A program made the translations under genes and the position numbers. 37,915 nt of DNA, taken from NCBI GenBank assembly GCA_027485995.1, contig JAIXPW010000178.1, positions 1-37,915 of the forward strand, given 5' to 3'. Positions 1 to 12,077 of this stretch are shown one piece after another; position 1 is the stretch's first letter, and each line of letters opens with the position of its first letter. The stretch comes from Verrucomicrobiaceae bacterium (GTDB lineage Bacteria > Verrucomicrobiota > Verrucomicrobiia > Verrucomicrobiales > Akkermansiaceae). The notes under the pieces are model-generated. The model had not been told where the DNA came from. It searched no databases and was given only the letters and a program-made list of their open reading frames with translations.

Positions 1-201
1 CAGAAGAACAAGGTCATCGCGTATCGACTCCTCACCCGCGACACGGTCGAGGAAAAGATCCGCATCCTCCAGCACCAGAAGACCCAGCTCGTCACCAACG
101 TGCTCGGCGACGAAGGCTTTGCCTCGAACCTCGGCCTGGAAGACCTCCACTTCATCCTCAACCACGGCGGCGAGGACGAGGAGCAGGGACCGCAGGGCTG
201 A
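1..201 (+). CDS. SNF2-family helicase, C-terminal fragment (5' end outside window)
   Basis: The open frame enters from the left edge and stops with TGA at 199-201, giving the last 66 residues. The stretch KVIAYRLLTRDTVEEKI followed by a short basic helix (RILQHQKTQL) is the typical end of the helicase C domain of bacterial SNF2/Rad54-like DEAD/DEAH ATPases, where 'VxxYRLixxxTVEEkI' follows motif VI. The tail is acidic (GGEDEEQG). The family acts as a DNA-dependent translocase, but the partner and role cannot be told from this piece. A GC-rich hairpin follows at 233-259. Family assignment is fairly sure; nothing more specific is supported. Confidence 0.8.
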   Translation, partial: QKNKVIAYRLLTRDTVEEKIRILQHQKTQLVTNVLGDEGFASNLGLEDLHFILNHGGEDEEQGPQG

Positions 202-232
202 TCATCGCGACGACAGAGCGTCATTTCTCCAG

Positions 233-266
233 CGAGGCGGGCCTAGAGGGTCCGCCTCGTTGTGTG
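233..266 (+). terminator. Terminator-like hairpin after the SNF2 gene
   Basis: CGAGGCGG (233-240) pairs with CCGCCTCG (252-259). The stem extends inwards by GCC/GGT to leave a 5-nt loop TAGAG. The downstream tail is only moderately T-rich (TTGTGTG), so it is a weak intrinsic terminator or a simple RNA-stabilising hairpin. Its position 32 nt after the stop fits a transcript end. Confidence 0.45.
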
Positions 267-318
267 AAGGGCTTGGATCGCGGCTTGCCACTGCCAGCCC
301 GAGTGGACAGCTTGGGCC

Positions 319-1116
319 ATGATGATGCGCTTCATGAAATCCGCCTTGATCCTTCCGATGGCCACCATGGTCCTGTCCGCTGAGGAAGCGGCAAAGCCGG
401 ATCATCCGTGGGTGCCGATCTTCAACGGCAAGAACCTGGATGGCTGGACGCCGAAGATCGCCGGACACGCCGTGGGCGAGAATTTCGCCAACACCTTCCA
501 GGTCGAGGACGGCATCCTCAAGGTTTCCTACGATGGCTATGACAAGTTCAATGCCCAGTATGGCCACCTCTTCACGAACATCGCCTACTCCCATTACATC
601 TGCCGGATGGAATACCGCTTCATTGGGAAAATGATGGCGGATGCCCCCGGCTACGTGAACCTGAACAGCGGGGTGATGCTGCACGCACAATCCCCGCAGA
701 GCATGCGGATTGATCAGGGCTTTCCTTCCAGCATCGAGTTCCAGTTCCTTGCCGACGAGGGCAAGGGACCGCGTCCGACGGGCAACATGTGCAGTCCGGG
801 AACCAACATCGAGATGGGCGGCAAGCTCATCACCCAGCACATCATCGAATCCACCGCGCCCACCTTTCCGGCAGACCAGTGGGTGAAGATCGAGTTCGAG
901 GTGCATGGCAGCGACGAGGTCATCCATCGCGTCAATGGCGTGGAGGTCCTGCGCTACCAGCGGCCGCAGCTCGATCCGAAGAACCACATCTCACCTGCGA
1001 CGGATCTGCTCAATGCCGGGGCTCCGCTGCTGCTGAGCTACGGGCACATCGCCCTGCAAGCCGAGGGGCAGCCGGTGTGGTTCCGGAACATCGAGCTGAA
1101 GTCGCTGGAAAAGTAA
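319..1116 (+). CDS. Secreted DUF1080 (3-keto-disaccharide hydrolase domain) protein
   Basis: This 265-residue protein begins with a short hydrophobic signal peptide (about residues 6-20, probable cleavage after VLSA) and carries the hallmark FNGKNLDGW near residue 35. That motif opens the DUF1080 domain (PF06439), a concanavalin-like jelly roll. The rest is one domain, ending ...VWFRNIELKSLEK, the usual last strand of the family. DUF1080 proteins are abundant in PVC and Bacteroidetes bacteria; some hydrolyse 3-keto-glycosides, others are presumed carbohydrate binding, and the substrate here is unknown. Four start codons are clustered (ATG at 319, 322, 325 and 334). The 334 start gives the more classical signal peptide (MKSALILPM). 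The gene converges on the DUF1501 gene with only 8 bp between the stops. Confidence 0.85.
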   Translation: MMMRFMKSALILPMATMVLSAEEAAKPDHPWVPIFNGKNLDGWTPKIAGHAVGENFANTFQVEDGILKVSYDGYDKFNAQYGHLFTNIAYSHYICRMEYRFIGKMMADAPGYVNLNSGVMLHAQSPQSMRIDQGFPSSIEFQFLADEGKGPRPTGNMCSPGTNIEMGGKLITQHIIESTAPTFPADQWVKIEFEVHGSDEVIHRVNGVEVLRYQRPQLDPKNHISPATDLLNAGAPLLLSYGHIALQAEGQPVWFRNIELKSLEK

Positions 1117-1124
1117 GCCGGTCG

Positions 1125-2588
1125 TCAGGCGAAGAGTTCCTTCACCACCCGCGCCGGTTCGACCCCGATCAGGCGCTGGTCGAGGCCCTGGAACTTGAAG
1201 GTGAGCCGCTCCGGGTCGAGCCCGAGGGTGTGGAGGATGGTGGCGTGCAGGTCGCGCACGTGGACGGGGTCCTTCACGATGTTGTAGGACATTTCATCGG
1301 TTTCGCCATGGACCTGACCTCCCTTGATGCCACCGCCGGCCATCCACAGGGAGAAGCAGCGAGGGTGATGGTCGCGACCGTAGTCCTTTTCCGTTAGATT
1401 TCCCTGCGAGTAGATGGTGCGTCCGAACTCACCGCCCATGATGACGAGGGTGTCCTCGAGCATGCCGCGTTGTTTGAGGTCCTGGATGAGCCCGAACGAG
1501 CCCTGATCGACGTCCTTGCACTGCGAGGCAAGGTCGCGCGGCAGACTGCCATGCTGGTCCCAGCCGCGGTGGAAGATCTGGACGAAGCGGACGCCGCGCT
1601 CGAGAAGGCGACGGGCCATGAGGGTGGAGTTGGCGAAGGTGCCACGCGTTTTACTATCCTCGCCGTAGAGCGAGTAGATGTGTTCGGGTTCGGAGGAGAG
1701 GTCGGTCAGCTCGGGCACTGAGGCCTGCATGCGGAAGGCCATTTCATACTGCTGCATGCGGGTCTGGATCTCGGGATCGCCGACGTTGTCGTAGGAGGAC
1801 TGGTTGAGCTGGTTGAGGCCATCGAGCATCTTGCGCCGCATGTCGCGGGAGACGCCGGGGGCATCCTTGAGGAAGAGCACGGGATCGCCGAGCGAGCGCA
1901 GCGCGACGCCGGCGTGCTTTCCTGCGAGGAAGCCGGAGCCCCAGAGGCGGGAGGAAATGGCCTGGACGTTCGAGTAGGGCGAGGAGTGGGTGGCGTGGAG
2001 GACGACGAATGACGGCAGGTCCTGGTTCATCGAGCCGAGGCCGTAAGACAGCCAGGAGCCCATCGAGGCCTTGCCGGACTGCATCGAGCCGGTGCAGATG
2101 AGCTGGTTGGCGGGCTCGTGGTTGATGGCATCGGTGTGCATCGACTTGATGATGCAGATGTCATCGGCCATCCTGCCGGTCCAGGGCAGCAGCTCGCTGA
2201 TCCACGCGCCTGACTGGCCGTGCTGGCTGAACTTGAAGATGCTGGGGGCGAGCGGGAAGGTGGCCTGGCCGGAGGTCATGCCGGTGAGGCGCTGGCCCTG
2301 GCTCTTCAGCCATTGATTCAGGTCCTCCTTGAAGCGCTTCGAGAGATCCGGCTTGTAGTCGTAGAGATCGAGCTGCGAAGGAGCACCGATGAGGGAAATG
2401 TAAATCGCGCGTTTCGCCTTCGGGGCGATCTGCGGGATGCCGGCCATCAGCGAGGAGAGGTCCTGGGTGTTGGCAAAGGCGGGCTTTCCTAGAAGAGACG
2501 CGAGTGCCACCGCACCGAGTCCGCTGCCGGACTTGCGGAAGAACTGCCGGCGGGTGAGGGCTCCATTGTAGGTGTCGAGAGGATTCAT
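1125..2588 (-). CDS. DUF1501 family protein with Tat signal
   Basis: This 487-residue protein has an N-terminal twin-arginine signal ([10 protein letters not shown], residues 12-21, then a hydrophobic stretch and cleavage near KPAFA), so it is exported folded. The body matches DUF1501 (PF07394), a member of the alkaline-phosphatase/sulfatase superfamily. Visible hallmarks are GGEFGRT near residue 395 and [21 protein letters not shown] shortly after, where Asp/His residues of the superfamily metal site are expected. The enzymatic activity of the family is not established. It starts 6 nt after the stop of the DUF1549/DUF1553 gene, so the two are almost certainly co-transcribed. This pairing recurs across Planctomycetes and Verrucomicrobia and is thought to act on polysaccharide, which remains an inference. 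Confidence 0.92.
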   Translation of the reverse strand: MNPLDTYNGALTRRQFFRKSGSGLGAVALASLLGKPAFANTQDLSSLMAGIPQIAPKAKRAIYISLIGAPSQLDLYDYKPDLSKRFKEDLNQWLKSQGQRLTGMTSGQATFPLAPSIFKFSQHGQSGAWISELLPWTGRMADDICIIKSMHTDAINHEPANQLICTGSMQSGKASMGSWLSYGLGSMNQDLPSFVVLHATHSSPYSNVQAISSRLWGSGFLAGKHAGVALRSLGDPVLFLKDAPGVSRDMRRKMLDGLNQLNQSSYDNVGDPEIQTRMQQYEMAFRMQASVPELTDLSSEPEHIYSLYGEDSKTRGTFANSTLMARRLLERGVRFVQIFHRGWDQHGSLPRDLASQCKDVDQGSFGLIQDLKQRGMLEDTLVIMGGEFGRTIYSQGNLTEKDYGRDHHPRCFSLWMAGGGIKGGQVHGETDEMSYNIVKDPVHVRDLHATILHTLGLDPERLTFKFQGLDQRLIGVEPARVVKELFA

Positions 2589-2594
2589 GGCGGA

Positions 2595-5500
2595 TCAGCG
2601 GGTGAGGGTTTCGTCAAGGTTGAGGATCTGGCTGGCGACCATGGTCCAGGCGGCCAGCTCAGGAGCGGCAATGTTCGTCGGGGCCTTGGTTTCGCCGACG
2701 GTGACGAGTTTCGCGGCCTCTTCCGGTTTGGCGGCGTATTCGGTGAGGAGCTGGTCGAAGGAGGTCCGGATGATTTTTCGTTCCTCCGGCTTCGGCAGGC
2801 GGGCGAGAAGCCGCTGGGTGATGTAGTCGATGCGGCGATCCACGTCGGTGGACGAGCCGATGGCGCGGGCGGCGAGCTGGCGGGAGGCCTCCACGTACTG
2901 CGGGTCGTTGAGGAGGACGAGTGCCTGCAGCGGGGTGTTGGTGCGTTCACGTCTGACACAGAACACCTCGCGGGTCGGGGCGTTGAGGATTTCCATGGAA
3001 GGCGGTGCTGCGCTGCGTTTCCAGAAGGTGTAAAGCGAGCGGCGATAGAGGGACTCGCCCTGGTCCTGCTTGTAGTTGCGGGTGTTGGACTGGGTCATGG
3101 CCACAGCCTCCCAGATGCCTTCGGGCTGGTAGGGTTTCACCGAGGGGCCGCCGATCTTGGTGGAGAGCAGGTCAGATGCGGAGAGGGCGAGGTCACGCAG
3201 CTGTTCGGCATCGAGCCTGACTCGTGGTCCGCGGGACAGCAGGCGGTTGAGGGGGTCTTTCTCGAGTTTCTCCGGGCTGACCTGGGCGGACTGCCGGTAG
3301 GTCCTGGAGGTGACGATCATCTCGAGCATGTGGCGATAGTCCCACTTCGATCCGATGAACTCGGAGGCCAGCCAGTCGAGGAGTTGTGGGTGGCTCGGGC
3401 GGGCACCCATGACTCCGAAGTCCTCGGTGGTCTCGACAATGCCGGTGCCGAAGAAGTAATACCAGGTGCGGTTCATGGTCACGCGGGCGGGCAGGGGATT
3501 GGCAGGGTCCACCAGCCAGCGAGCCAGCCCAAGACGGTTCTTGGGCGCGCCATTCGGGAGCGGGGGCAAGGCGGCCGGCGTGTTGGCGGTGACTCGATCC
3601 CCCTTGGCGGAGTAGACGCCACGGATCAGCATGTTGGCGAAGGGTTCGCCGGGCTTTTCCTCCATCACGAGGGTGACCGCGCCATCTGCCCTGAGCTGGG
3701 CCTGCTCGGTCTTGAGTTGGTCCAGCTTGTCGTCGAGCTGGCGGTAGGGGGCATCGATCTGGGCAAGGTAGTAGGGGAACAGCTTGTCGGTCTGCTCCTT
3801 GGTGCGTTGTTCCGCCGGGATCGAGACCAACTGCCGGAGGACGGCGGTGTTGGCGATGGCTCCGATTTCCGCAGCGGTCAGGACCCGGCGGTAGAAGCGG
3901 AAATCCTGAACGGCGACGGGGCCGTTGAGCTTCGAATCGCCGCTGGCCCTGCTGCCGAGGGTGAAAGGGACCTTGGTTTCGATGTTTGCGCCGACGTTGT
4001 TGGGAGTGAGTTCGGATTTCTGTGCAATGCCATCGACATAGATCGTCATGGCCTGTTTGGCAGGCTTGGTGCCGTCGAAGGTGACCATCACATATTGCCA
4101 TGTGCCCGGAGTCAGGGGATTCGGGGCGTTGAGCTTGTTGGCGGAGCCCTGCCAGGTGTCGATGACGTGCGAAGCCGGTTTGCCGGCCTGGAGGTAGAGG
4201 TCCCAGCCCTTGAAGGCTTCGTCGCGGTTCATTCGGGCGAAAACCGCTCCAGTGGGTTGGCCTTCCACCCGGATGAATGCACCGAAGGTCACCTGTTCGG
4301 TGCGCTTGAAGGAAGCGATGTCGCCGAGGTCGATCGGGCTGTCGCTGACAACGACGGCCTTGCCGAGCGGGCCATCGATGCGGTTGGGCGAGGCTGCCCA
4401 TTCACGGGGCTGGCCTTTGAGGGTGCCGCGGATCGGTCCCTCCGCCTCGCTCAGCGGAATGGCAAGCTCGAGTGAGGGTTCGGGTTGTGTGTCGGAAGCA
4501 ATGGAGGCGGTGGGCAGCCATTTCTCGAAATCGGCGCGTGCGGAGGCCTTGCGGGCAGCGAGTTGCTTTTCGAGCGCGGCGATTTCTCCCGGCAACTGCA
4601 CCCAGCGGGCCTTGTTCTCGGGGGCTGGGACGAACACGTTCGGCGGGTGTTCGGCGTTGTTGCCATCGAGTGAGGACATCGGCGTGTTCCTGAAGAACGC
4701 TGCCATGGAATAGAAGTCCTTCTGTGAAATCGGGTCGAACTTGTGGTCGTGGCAGGAAGCACAGCCGGTGGTCAGTCCGAGCCACACGGCCGAGGTGGTA
4801 TCGACCCGGTCCTTGGCGTAGATGGCGTCGTATTCCTCGCCGATGGCACCGCCTTCGCCGGTGGTGGCCAGGCAGCGGTTGAAGCCGGTGGCGATCTGTT
4901 GGTCGAGGGTGCGGTTCGGAAGGAGGTCGCCTGCGATCTGTTCGATGGTGAACTGGTCCCAGGGCATGTTGGCCTTGAAGGCGTTGATCACCCAGTCGCG
5001 GTAGGGCCAGATCGAGCGGTAGTTGTCGATGTGAATGCCGTGGGTATCGGCATAGCGGGCGGCGTCCAGCCAATGGCGGGCGAGGTGCTCGGCATGGGCC
5101 GGGGTGGACATCATGGCCTTCGCCTCTGCGCTGACGGCCTTGTCGGGATTCGCCTCATACTGCTTCACAAAGGCCTCGGTGGCGGCGGGAGAGGGTGGGA
5201 GTCCCGTCAGGTCCAGTGAGAGGCGGCGGTGAAGACGCCGGGCCTCTTCGGGAGGGTTCATGGCAAGCCCGGATGCGCTGAGCTTTTCGGCGATGAAGTG
5301 GTCGATGGGATTCGGAGAATCAGAGGATTTCTTCGGAACCTCCGGACGGGCGAGGGCGGCGAAGGCCCAATGCGGCTGGAATTCGGCACCCTGTTCGATC
5401 CATTTCTCCAGAAGGGCGACCTCCTTCGGGCTGAGGGTCTTGTGGGACTCCGGGGGAGGCATGACCTCCTTGGGATCCTCGCTGTGCAGCAACTTGACGA

Positions 5501-5843
5501 GCAGGGAGTCCTTCGCATTGCCGGCGATGATGACCGGCTTGCCGTTCTCGCGCTTGGCGAAGGCGTCCTCGGGGCGGTCCAGGCGGAGCGGAGCATCCTT
5601 CGGCTTGCGGGTGCCGGAGTCCGGCCCGTGGCAGTGGTAGCAGTATTCGGAGAGGATCGGCTGGATGTGCTCGTTGAAGCTGATCTTTTCAGGCAGGGAG
5701 ATCGGCACGGACTCGGCCGCCTTTTCTTGCGAAAGAGGGGTCGGTGCGACCGACCGGGCTTGTGGGGACTGGCGTTTGCAGCTGCTGGCCATCAGGGCCA
5801 GACAAGCCGTCACACAGGAAATGCTGATGCCTTGAAGAGTCAT
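2595..5843 (-). CDS. PSCyt1-DUF1549-LamG-DUF1553 cytochrome-type lipoprotein
   Basis: From the ATG at 5843 this is 1082 residues; an upstream in-frame GTG at 5876 would add 11. The N-terminus looks like a lipoprotein signal (CLALMASSC). Order of domains: a planctomycete cytochrome C domain (PF07635) with the haem site CYHCHGPDSG near residue 68 and a distal MPPPESH; DUF1549/PSCyt2 (PF07583) with HWLDAARYADTHG and a second CxxCH, CASCHDHKFDP; a LamG-like concanavalin insert in the middle (about 480-680); and DUF1553/PSD1 (PF07587) with ARWLVDPANPLPARVTMNR and, near the C-terminus, RRERTNTPLQALVLLNDP. Both CxxCH motifs suggest covalent haem, so it should need the ResB/CcsA machinery encoded at 22-25 kb. 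It is the first gene of a two-gene unit with DUF1501. The catalytic role is unknown. Confidence 0.92.
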   Translation of the reverse strand: MTLQGISISCVTACLALMASSCKRQSPQARSVAPTPLSQEKAAESVPISLPEKISFNEHIQPILSEYCYHCHGPDSGTRKPKDAPLRLDRPEDAFAKRENGKPVIIAGNAKDSLLVKLLHSEDPKEVMPPPESHKTLSPKEVALLEKWIEQGAEFQPHWAFAALARPEVPKKSSDSPNPIDHFIAEKLSASGLAMNPPEEARRLHRRLSLDLTGLPPSPAATEAFVKQYEANPDKAVSAEAKAMMSTPAHAEHLARHWLDAARYADTHGIHIDNYRSIWPYRDWVINAFKANMPWDQFTIEQIAGDLLPNRTLDQQIATGFNRCLATTGEGGAIGEEYDAIYAKDRVDTTSAVWLGLTTGCASCHDHKFDPISQKDFYSMAAFFRNTPMSSLDGNNAEHPPNVFVPAPENKARWVQLPGEIAALEKQLAARKASARADFEKWLPTASIASDTQPEPSLELAIPLSEAEGPIRGTLKGQPREWAASPNRIDGPLGKAVVVSDSPIDLGDIASFKRTEQVTFGAFIRVEGQPTGAVFARMNRDEAFKGWDLYLQAGKPASHVIDTWQGSANKLNAPNPLTPGTWQYVMVTFDGTKPAKQAMTIYVDGIAQKSELTPNNVGANIETKVPFTLGSRASGDSKLNGPVAVQDFRFYRRVLTAAEIGAIANTAVLRQLVSIPAEQRTKEQTDKLFPYYLAQIDAPYRQLDDKLDQLKTEQAQLRADGAVTLVMEEKPGEPFANMLIRGVYSAKGDRVTANTPAALPPLPNGAPKNRLGLARWLVDPANPLPARVTMNRTWYYFFGTGIVETTEDFGVMGARPSHPQLLDWLASEFIGSKWDYRHMLEMIVTSRTYRQSAQVSPEKLEKDPLNRLLSRGPRVRLDAEQLRDLALSASDLLSTKIGGPSVKPYQPEGIWEAVAMTQSNTRNYKQDQGESLYRRSLYTFWKRSAAPPSMEILNAPTREVFCVRRERTNTPLQALVLLNDPQYVEASRQLAARAIGSSTDVDRRIDYITQRLLARLPKPEERKIIRTSFDQLLTEYAAKPEEAAKLVTVGETKAPTNIAAPELAAWTMVASQILNLDETLTR

Positions 5844-5940
5844 TGAACAATGGGGCGGATCGCGAAAACTTGCCACTCAGTAACGGGTTCCGGAGCGGCG
5901 TCTTTCGCAGAATACCCATACGTCCGGCTTCTGCGTAATC

Positions 5941-5981
5941 ATAAAACAAAAAACCGGATCCCGCAAAAAGCAGGATCCGGT
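5941..5981 (-). terminator. Intrinsic terminator of the ThuA-dehydrogenase-cytochrome gene
   Basis: A 9-bp perfect stem, ACCGGATCC (5953-5961) with GGATCCGGT (5973-5981), has an inner GC pair and an AAAAA loop. Reading the minus strand, the hairpin is followed by T6-G-T4 (5943-5953). It lies 19 nt past the stop of the ThuA fusion gene, so that gene and the DUF1549/DUF1501 pair are separate transcription units. Confidence 0.85.
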
Positions 5982-5999
5982 GGGGGAGTCGGGAAAGGC

Positions 6000-9551
<3,552 letters not shown>

Positions 9552-9644
9552 GGATGGGATCACTGAAGCGGATGGACCGCGGTGGGGCTAAACGGAACAC
9601 CTCACCAACGGCCTTTCAAGGTGCATGTTGAACAAACAATCAGC

Positions 9645-9674
9645 TTGTAGGAATTCGATTGGCTTGTGTATGAT
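9645..9674 (+). promoter_or_regulatory. Candidate sigma70-type promoter of the PAS-AraC gene
   Basis: The -10-like TATGAT (9669-9674) is five of six to consensus. It lies 18 nt after TTGTAG (9645-9650), a poor -35. The ATG at 9683 is only 8 nt after the -10 box, so transcripts would be leaderless or nearly so. A 9-nt palindrome TGTTGAACA at 9626-9634 also lies in the divergent gap 9552-9682 and could be an operator. Both are visual calls. Confidence 0.35.
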
Positions 9675-9682
9675 TTCGACGC

Positions 9683-10480
9683 ATGGATGCCATTTCCTAC
9701 CGCCAGTCCTGGCAGCAGCAGTTGCCTCCGGGTCAGTTCAGGCACCTCTTCGACCATTTGCCGGGAACCCTCTTTTTCGCGAAGGACCGTGAAGGCCGCT
9801 TGATGGCCGGAAATCCTGCATTTGTGAGTCGCTGCGGGTTCAGGACCGAGGACCAGATGATCGGGGTGACCGACGAGCGCATTTTTCCTCCAAGGCTCGC
9901 GGCGAAGTACCGGAGGGATGACGAGAAGGTGATCGAAAGCGGGCGTCCGATGCTGGGGATGGTGGAACTCTTCCCGAATTCGGAAGGGCGTCCCGAGTGG
10001 TATGTGACCGACAAACTGCCGCTGTTTTCCTTGGGTGGGAAAGTCTGCGGGGTCTGCGGAACCGTGCGCAGCCTGGAGGCCCAGCGCGCCGCAATTCTTC
10101 CCTACCTGGAGCTGGCGAATGTGGCCGAGCATCTGAAGCAGCACTTCCGGGAAAAGCTCGACGTGCCCAAGCTGGCGGCGATGGCGGGTCTCTCGATTCG
10201 GCAGTTCGAGAGGAAATTCCGCACGACCTTCCAGACCACGCCGCGCGAGTACCTGATGCGGATGCGGGTGATCGAGGCCTGTGAATTGCTCGGCAGAACC
10301 AACCTCCCGGTCACCGAAGTCGCCCTCGAGGCCGGATTTTACGATCACAGTGATTTCGCGAGGCATTTCCGCCGTCAGATGGGCCAGTCCGCGACCACCT
10401 ACCGGCGGGAAAGACGACGCAACGCGGCGGCGGATCGACTTGCCGAATCCCAAATCATCGGGCTCAATCAGCCAAAATGA
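9683..10480 (+). CDS. PAS-domain AraC-family transcriptional regulator
   Basis: This 265-residue protein has an N-terminal PAS-like sensor (about 18-130: FRHLFDHLPGTLFFAKDREGRLMAGNPAFV, then KLPLFSLGGKVCGVCGTVR) and a C-terminal AraC/XylS double helix-turn-helix (about 150-245). In the latter, KLAAMAGLSIRQFERKFRTTF is the first HTH, and VTEVALEAGFYDHSDFARHFRRQMG is the conserved second HTH plus signature. PAS-AraC proteins are common in Verrucomicrobia and usually control neighbouring sugar-catabolic genes. It is divergent from the ThuA/dehydrogenase gene and overlaps the next gene by 4 nt (ATGA, 10477-10480), implying translational coupling. The signal sensed by the PAS domain is unknown. 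Confidence 0.92.
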   Translation: MDAISYRQSWQQQLPPGQFRHLFDHLPGTLFFAKDREGRLMAGNPAFVSRCGFRTEDQMIGVTDERIFPPRLAAKYRRDDEKVIESGRPMLGMVELFPNSEGRPEWYVTDKLPLFSLGGKVCGVCGTVRSLEAQRAAILPYLELANVAEHLKQHFREKLDVPKLAAMAGLSIRQFERKFRTTFQTTPREYLMRMRVIEACELLGRTNLPVTEVALEAGFYDHSDFARHFRRQMGQSATTYRRERRRNAAADRLAESQIIGLNQPK

Positions 10481-11271
10481 GAACCTTCGCCCTCCTCGCA
10501 GCCCTTTTGCCCCTCGTGACCCTTGGCGCGGAAATCCATTCAGGCCATGCCTCGGCGGAGTTGATCGTGTCGTCCTCGACCTTCCAGCCCTCCAGCCCTG
10601 TGCAGGCGGCGATCCGACTGAAGGTCGATGAGGGCTGGCACACCTACTGGATCAACCCCGGGGAAGGTGGGATGAAACTGGGGGCCGAGTGGGTCTTGCC
10701 CGAGGGCTGGTCGGCTGGTCCGCTCGGCTGGCCGGTGCCGATCCGTTTCAAGACCGGGGACCTTCCCGGGTTCGGCTATGTCGGCGAAGTGGTCATTCCC
10801 GTCACGCTCACGCCTCCGGCCTCCGCAACGAAGCCGGCCACCCTTGCGGTGAAACTCGACTGGTTGACCTGTGACGACAAGGCCTGCATCTCCGGAGATG
10901 CCGCGCCTTCGGTCGAGTTGAAGCCGGGGCCGGTCGTCGCCACTCCTGCGGTACCGGTCATCGAAAAATCCTCAGCTTTGGTTCCCCGGCCTCTCGATGG
11001 CTTTAAGCTCGAGGTCGCCGAGCAAGGGAAATCCCTCCTTCTCACGGTCACGGCGCCAGCCGGGATCGATCCCTCCGCTTTCGCCACCTTTCCGGCAACC
11101 GTCCAGGTGGTCGATGCTTCCGCCGCGATTGTCTTCTCGAAATCCGATGGAAAATGGACCGCTCTCGCTCCGAAAAGCGAGTATCTGGAGGGACCTCCGA
11201 AGGCCCTGGATCTGGTCCTGTCCGGCGGCGGTCTGCCTCATCCAGCGCTCGTCTCCTGGTCAAAGAATTGA
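10477..11271 (+). CDS. Stand-alone DsbD N-terminal-like periplasmic thiol protein
   Basis: This 264-residue protein has a signal peptide (LLAALLPLVTLGA) and an immunoglobulin-like domain of the DsbD/ScsB N-terminal type (PF11412). The WHTYWINPGEGG motif lies near residue 50, and the cysteine pair in LDWLTCDDKACISGD near residue 130 is the probable redox site. In canonical DsbD this domain is followed by a membrane electron-transfer domain and a thioredoxin domain; both are absent, and the protein ends soon after a second beta-rich segment. It is translationally coupled to the AraC gene and followed 76 nt later by a redoxin. Role inferred: periplasmic thiol/disulfide exchange, possibly with the redoxin. 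The source of its reductant is not visible in the window. Confidence 0.75.
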   Translation: MRTFALLAALLPLVTLGAEIHSGHASAELIVSSSTFQPSSPVQAAIRLKVDEGWHTYWINPGEGGMKLGAEWVLPEGWSAGPLGWPVPIRFKTGDLPGFGYVGEVVIPVTLTPPASATKPATLAVKLDWLTCDDKACISGDAAPSVELKPGPVVATPAVPVIEKSSALVPRPLDGFKLEVAEQGKSLLLTVTAPAGIDPSAFATFPATVQVVDASAAIVFSKSDGKWTALAPKSEYLEGPPKALDLVLSGGGLPHPALVSWSKN

Positions 11272-11347
11272 ACCGTGACGTGAAAGTCATTGGACAAATG
11301 CAGCGTCCTTTCCAAGTTCTGCATCGAATCCTCCAAATCCTAAAATC

Positions 11348-11944
11348 ATGAAACAACTGTTTTTCTCCGCATTCGCAGGCCTCATTGCCCTTGCTTCCGT
11401 GCACGCCGCAGAAGTCGGTGCTCCAGCCCCCGCCTTCACCGCCAAGGACGCCAACGGCAAGGAAGTGTCCCTCGCCGCCCTCAAGGGCAAGGTCGTTGTG
11501 CTCGAATGGAACAACTTCGGCTGCCCATTCGTGGTCAAGCACTACGGTCCCGGCAACATGCAGAAGCTCCAGGAAACCTACACCGGCAAAGGTGTGGTCT
11601 GGCTCACGGTCAATTCCGCCAATGAGAGCTCCGGGGCCTATCTCTCCCCAGCGGCTGCCCTTGAGCAGACGGCCAAGAACTCTTGGAAAGGCAGCCACTA
11701 TCTCATCGACTCCACTGGAGCCGTCGGCAAGGCCTACGCGGCGAAGACCACCCCCCACATGTTCGTGATCAACAAGGAAGGCGTCCTCGTCTATAACGGC
11801 GCGCTCGACTCAAAGGCCACCACCAAGTCCGAGGACATCTCCAGTTCCGACAACTATGTCGCCAAGGCCCTCGATGCCACCCTCGCCGGCAAGCCGGTTG
11901 CCACCGGAAAAACCGAGCCCTATGGCTGCGGTGTGAAATACTGA
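11348..11944 (+). CDS. Exported thioredoxin-fold (redoxin / AhpC-TSA-like) protein
   Basis: This 198-residue protein has a signal peptide (FSAFAGLIALASVHA) and a thioredoxin-fold redoxin domain: VGAPAPAFTAKDANGKEV, VVVLEWNNFGCPFVVKHY and the cis-proline segment TTPHMFVI. The active site has one cysteine (C-P-F), not CxxC, so it resembles a peroxiredoxin or thiol-trapping protein. A second cysteine lies in the C-terminal PYGCGVKY, typical of this PVC-enriched subfamily, and could act as resolving residue. It is probably co-transcribed with the DsbD-like gene and is closed by a strong terminator 28 nt downstream. The partner and substrate are unknown. Confidence 0.88.
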   Translation: MKQLFFSAFAGLIALASVHAAEVGAPAPAFTAKDANGKEVSLAALKGKVVVLEWNNFGCPFVVKHYGPGNMQKLQETYTGKGVVWLTVNSANESSGAYLSPAAALEQTAKNSWKGSHYLIDSTGAVGKAYAAKTTPHMFVINKEGVLVYNGALDSKATTKSEDISSSDNYVAKALDATLAGKPVATGKTEPYGCGVKY

Positions 11945-11972
11945 TCGGTCAAACGATCCTCAACGTTTTCTG

Positions 11973-12010
11973 AAAACGGTCATCCCGAATCGGGGTGGCC
12001 GTTTTTCTTG
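11973..12010 (+). terminator. Intrinsic terminator after the redoxin gene
   Basis: AAAACGGTCATCCC (11973-11986), loop GAATC, then GGGGTGGCCGTTTT (11992-12005) form a 14-bp stem with two G-T wobbles. The descending arm runs into TTTTTCTTG. It ends the AraC/DsbD-like/redoxin unit. Confidence 0.88.
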
Positions 12011-12077
12011 TCAGACTCCCGGCTCGTGGCGGTTGAAATCTCTTGTCGCCCGGAGGTGCTGGGCTTAAAGGGTAGCC

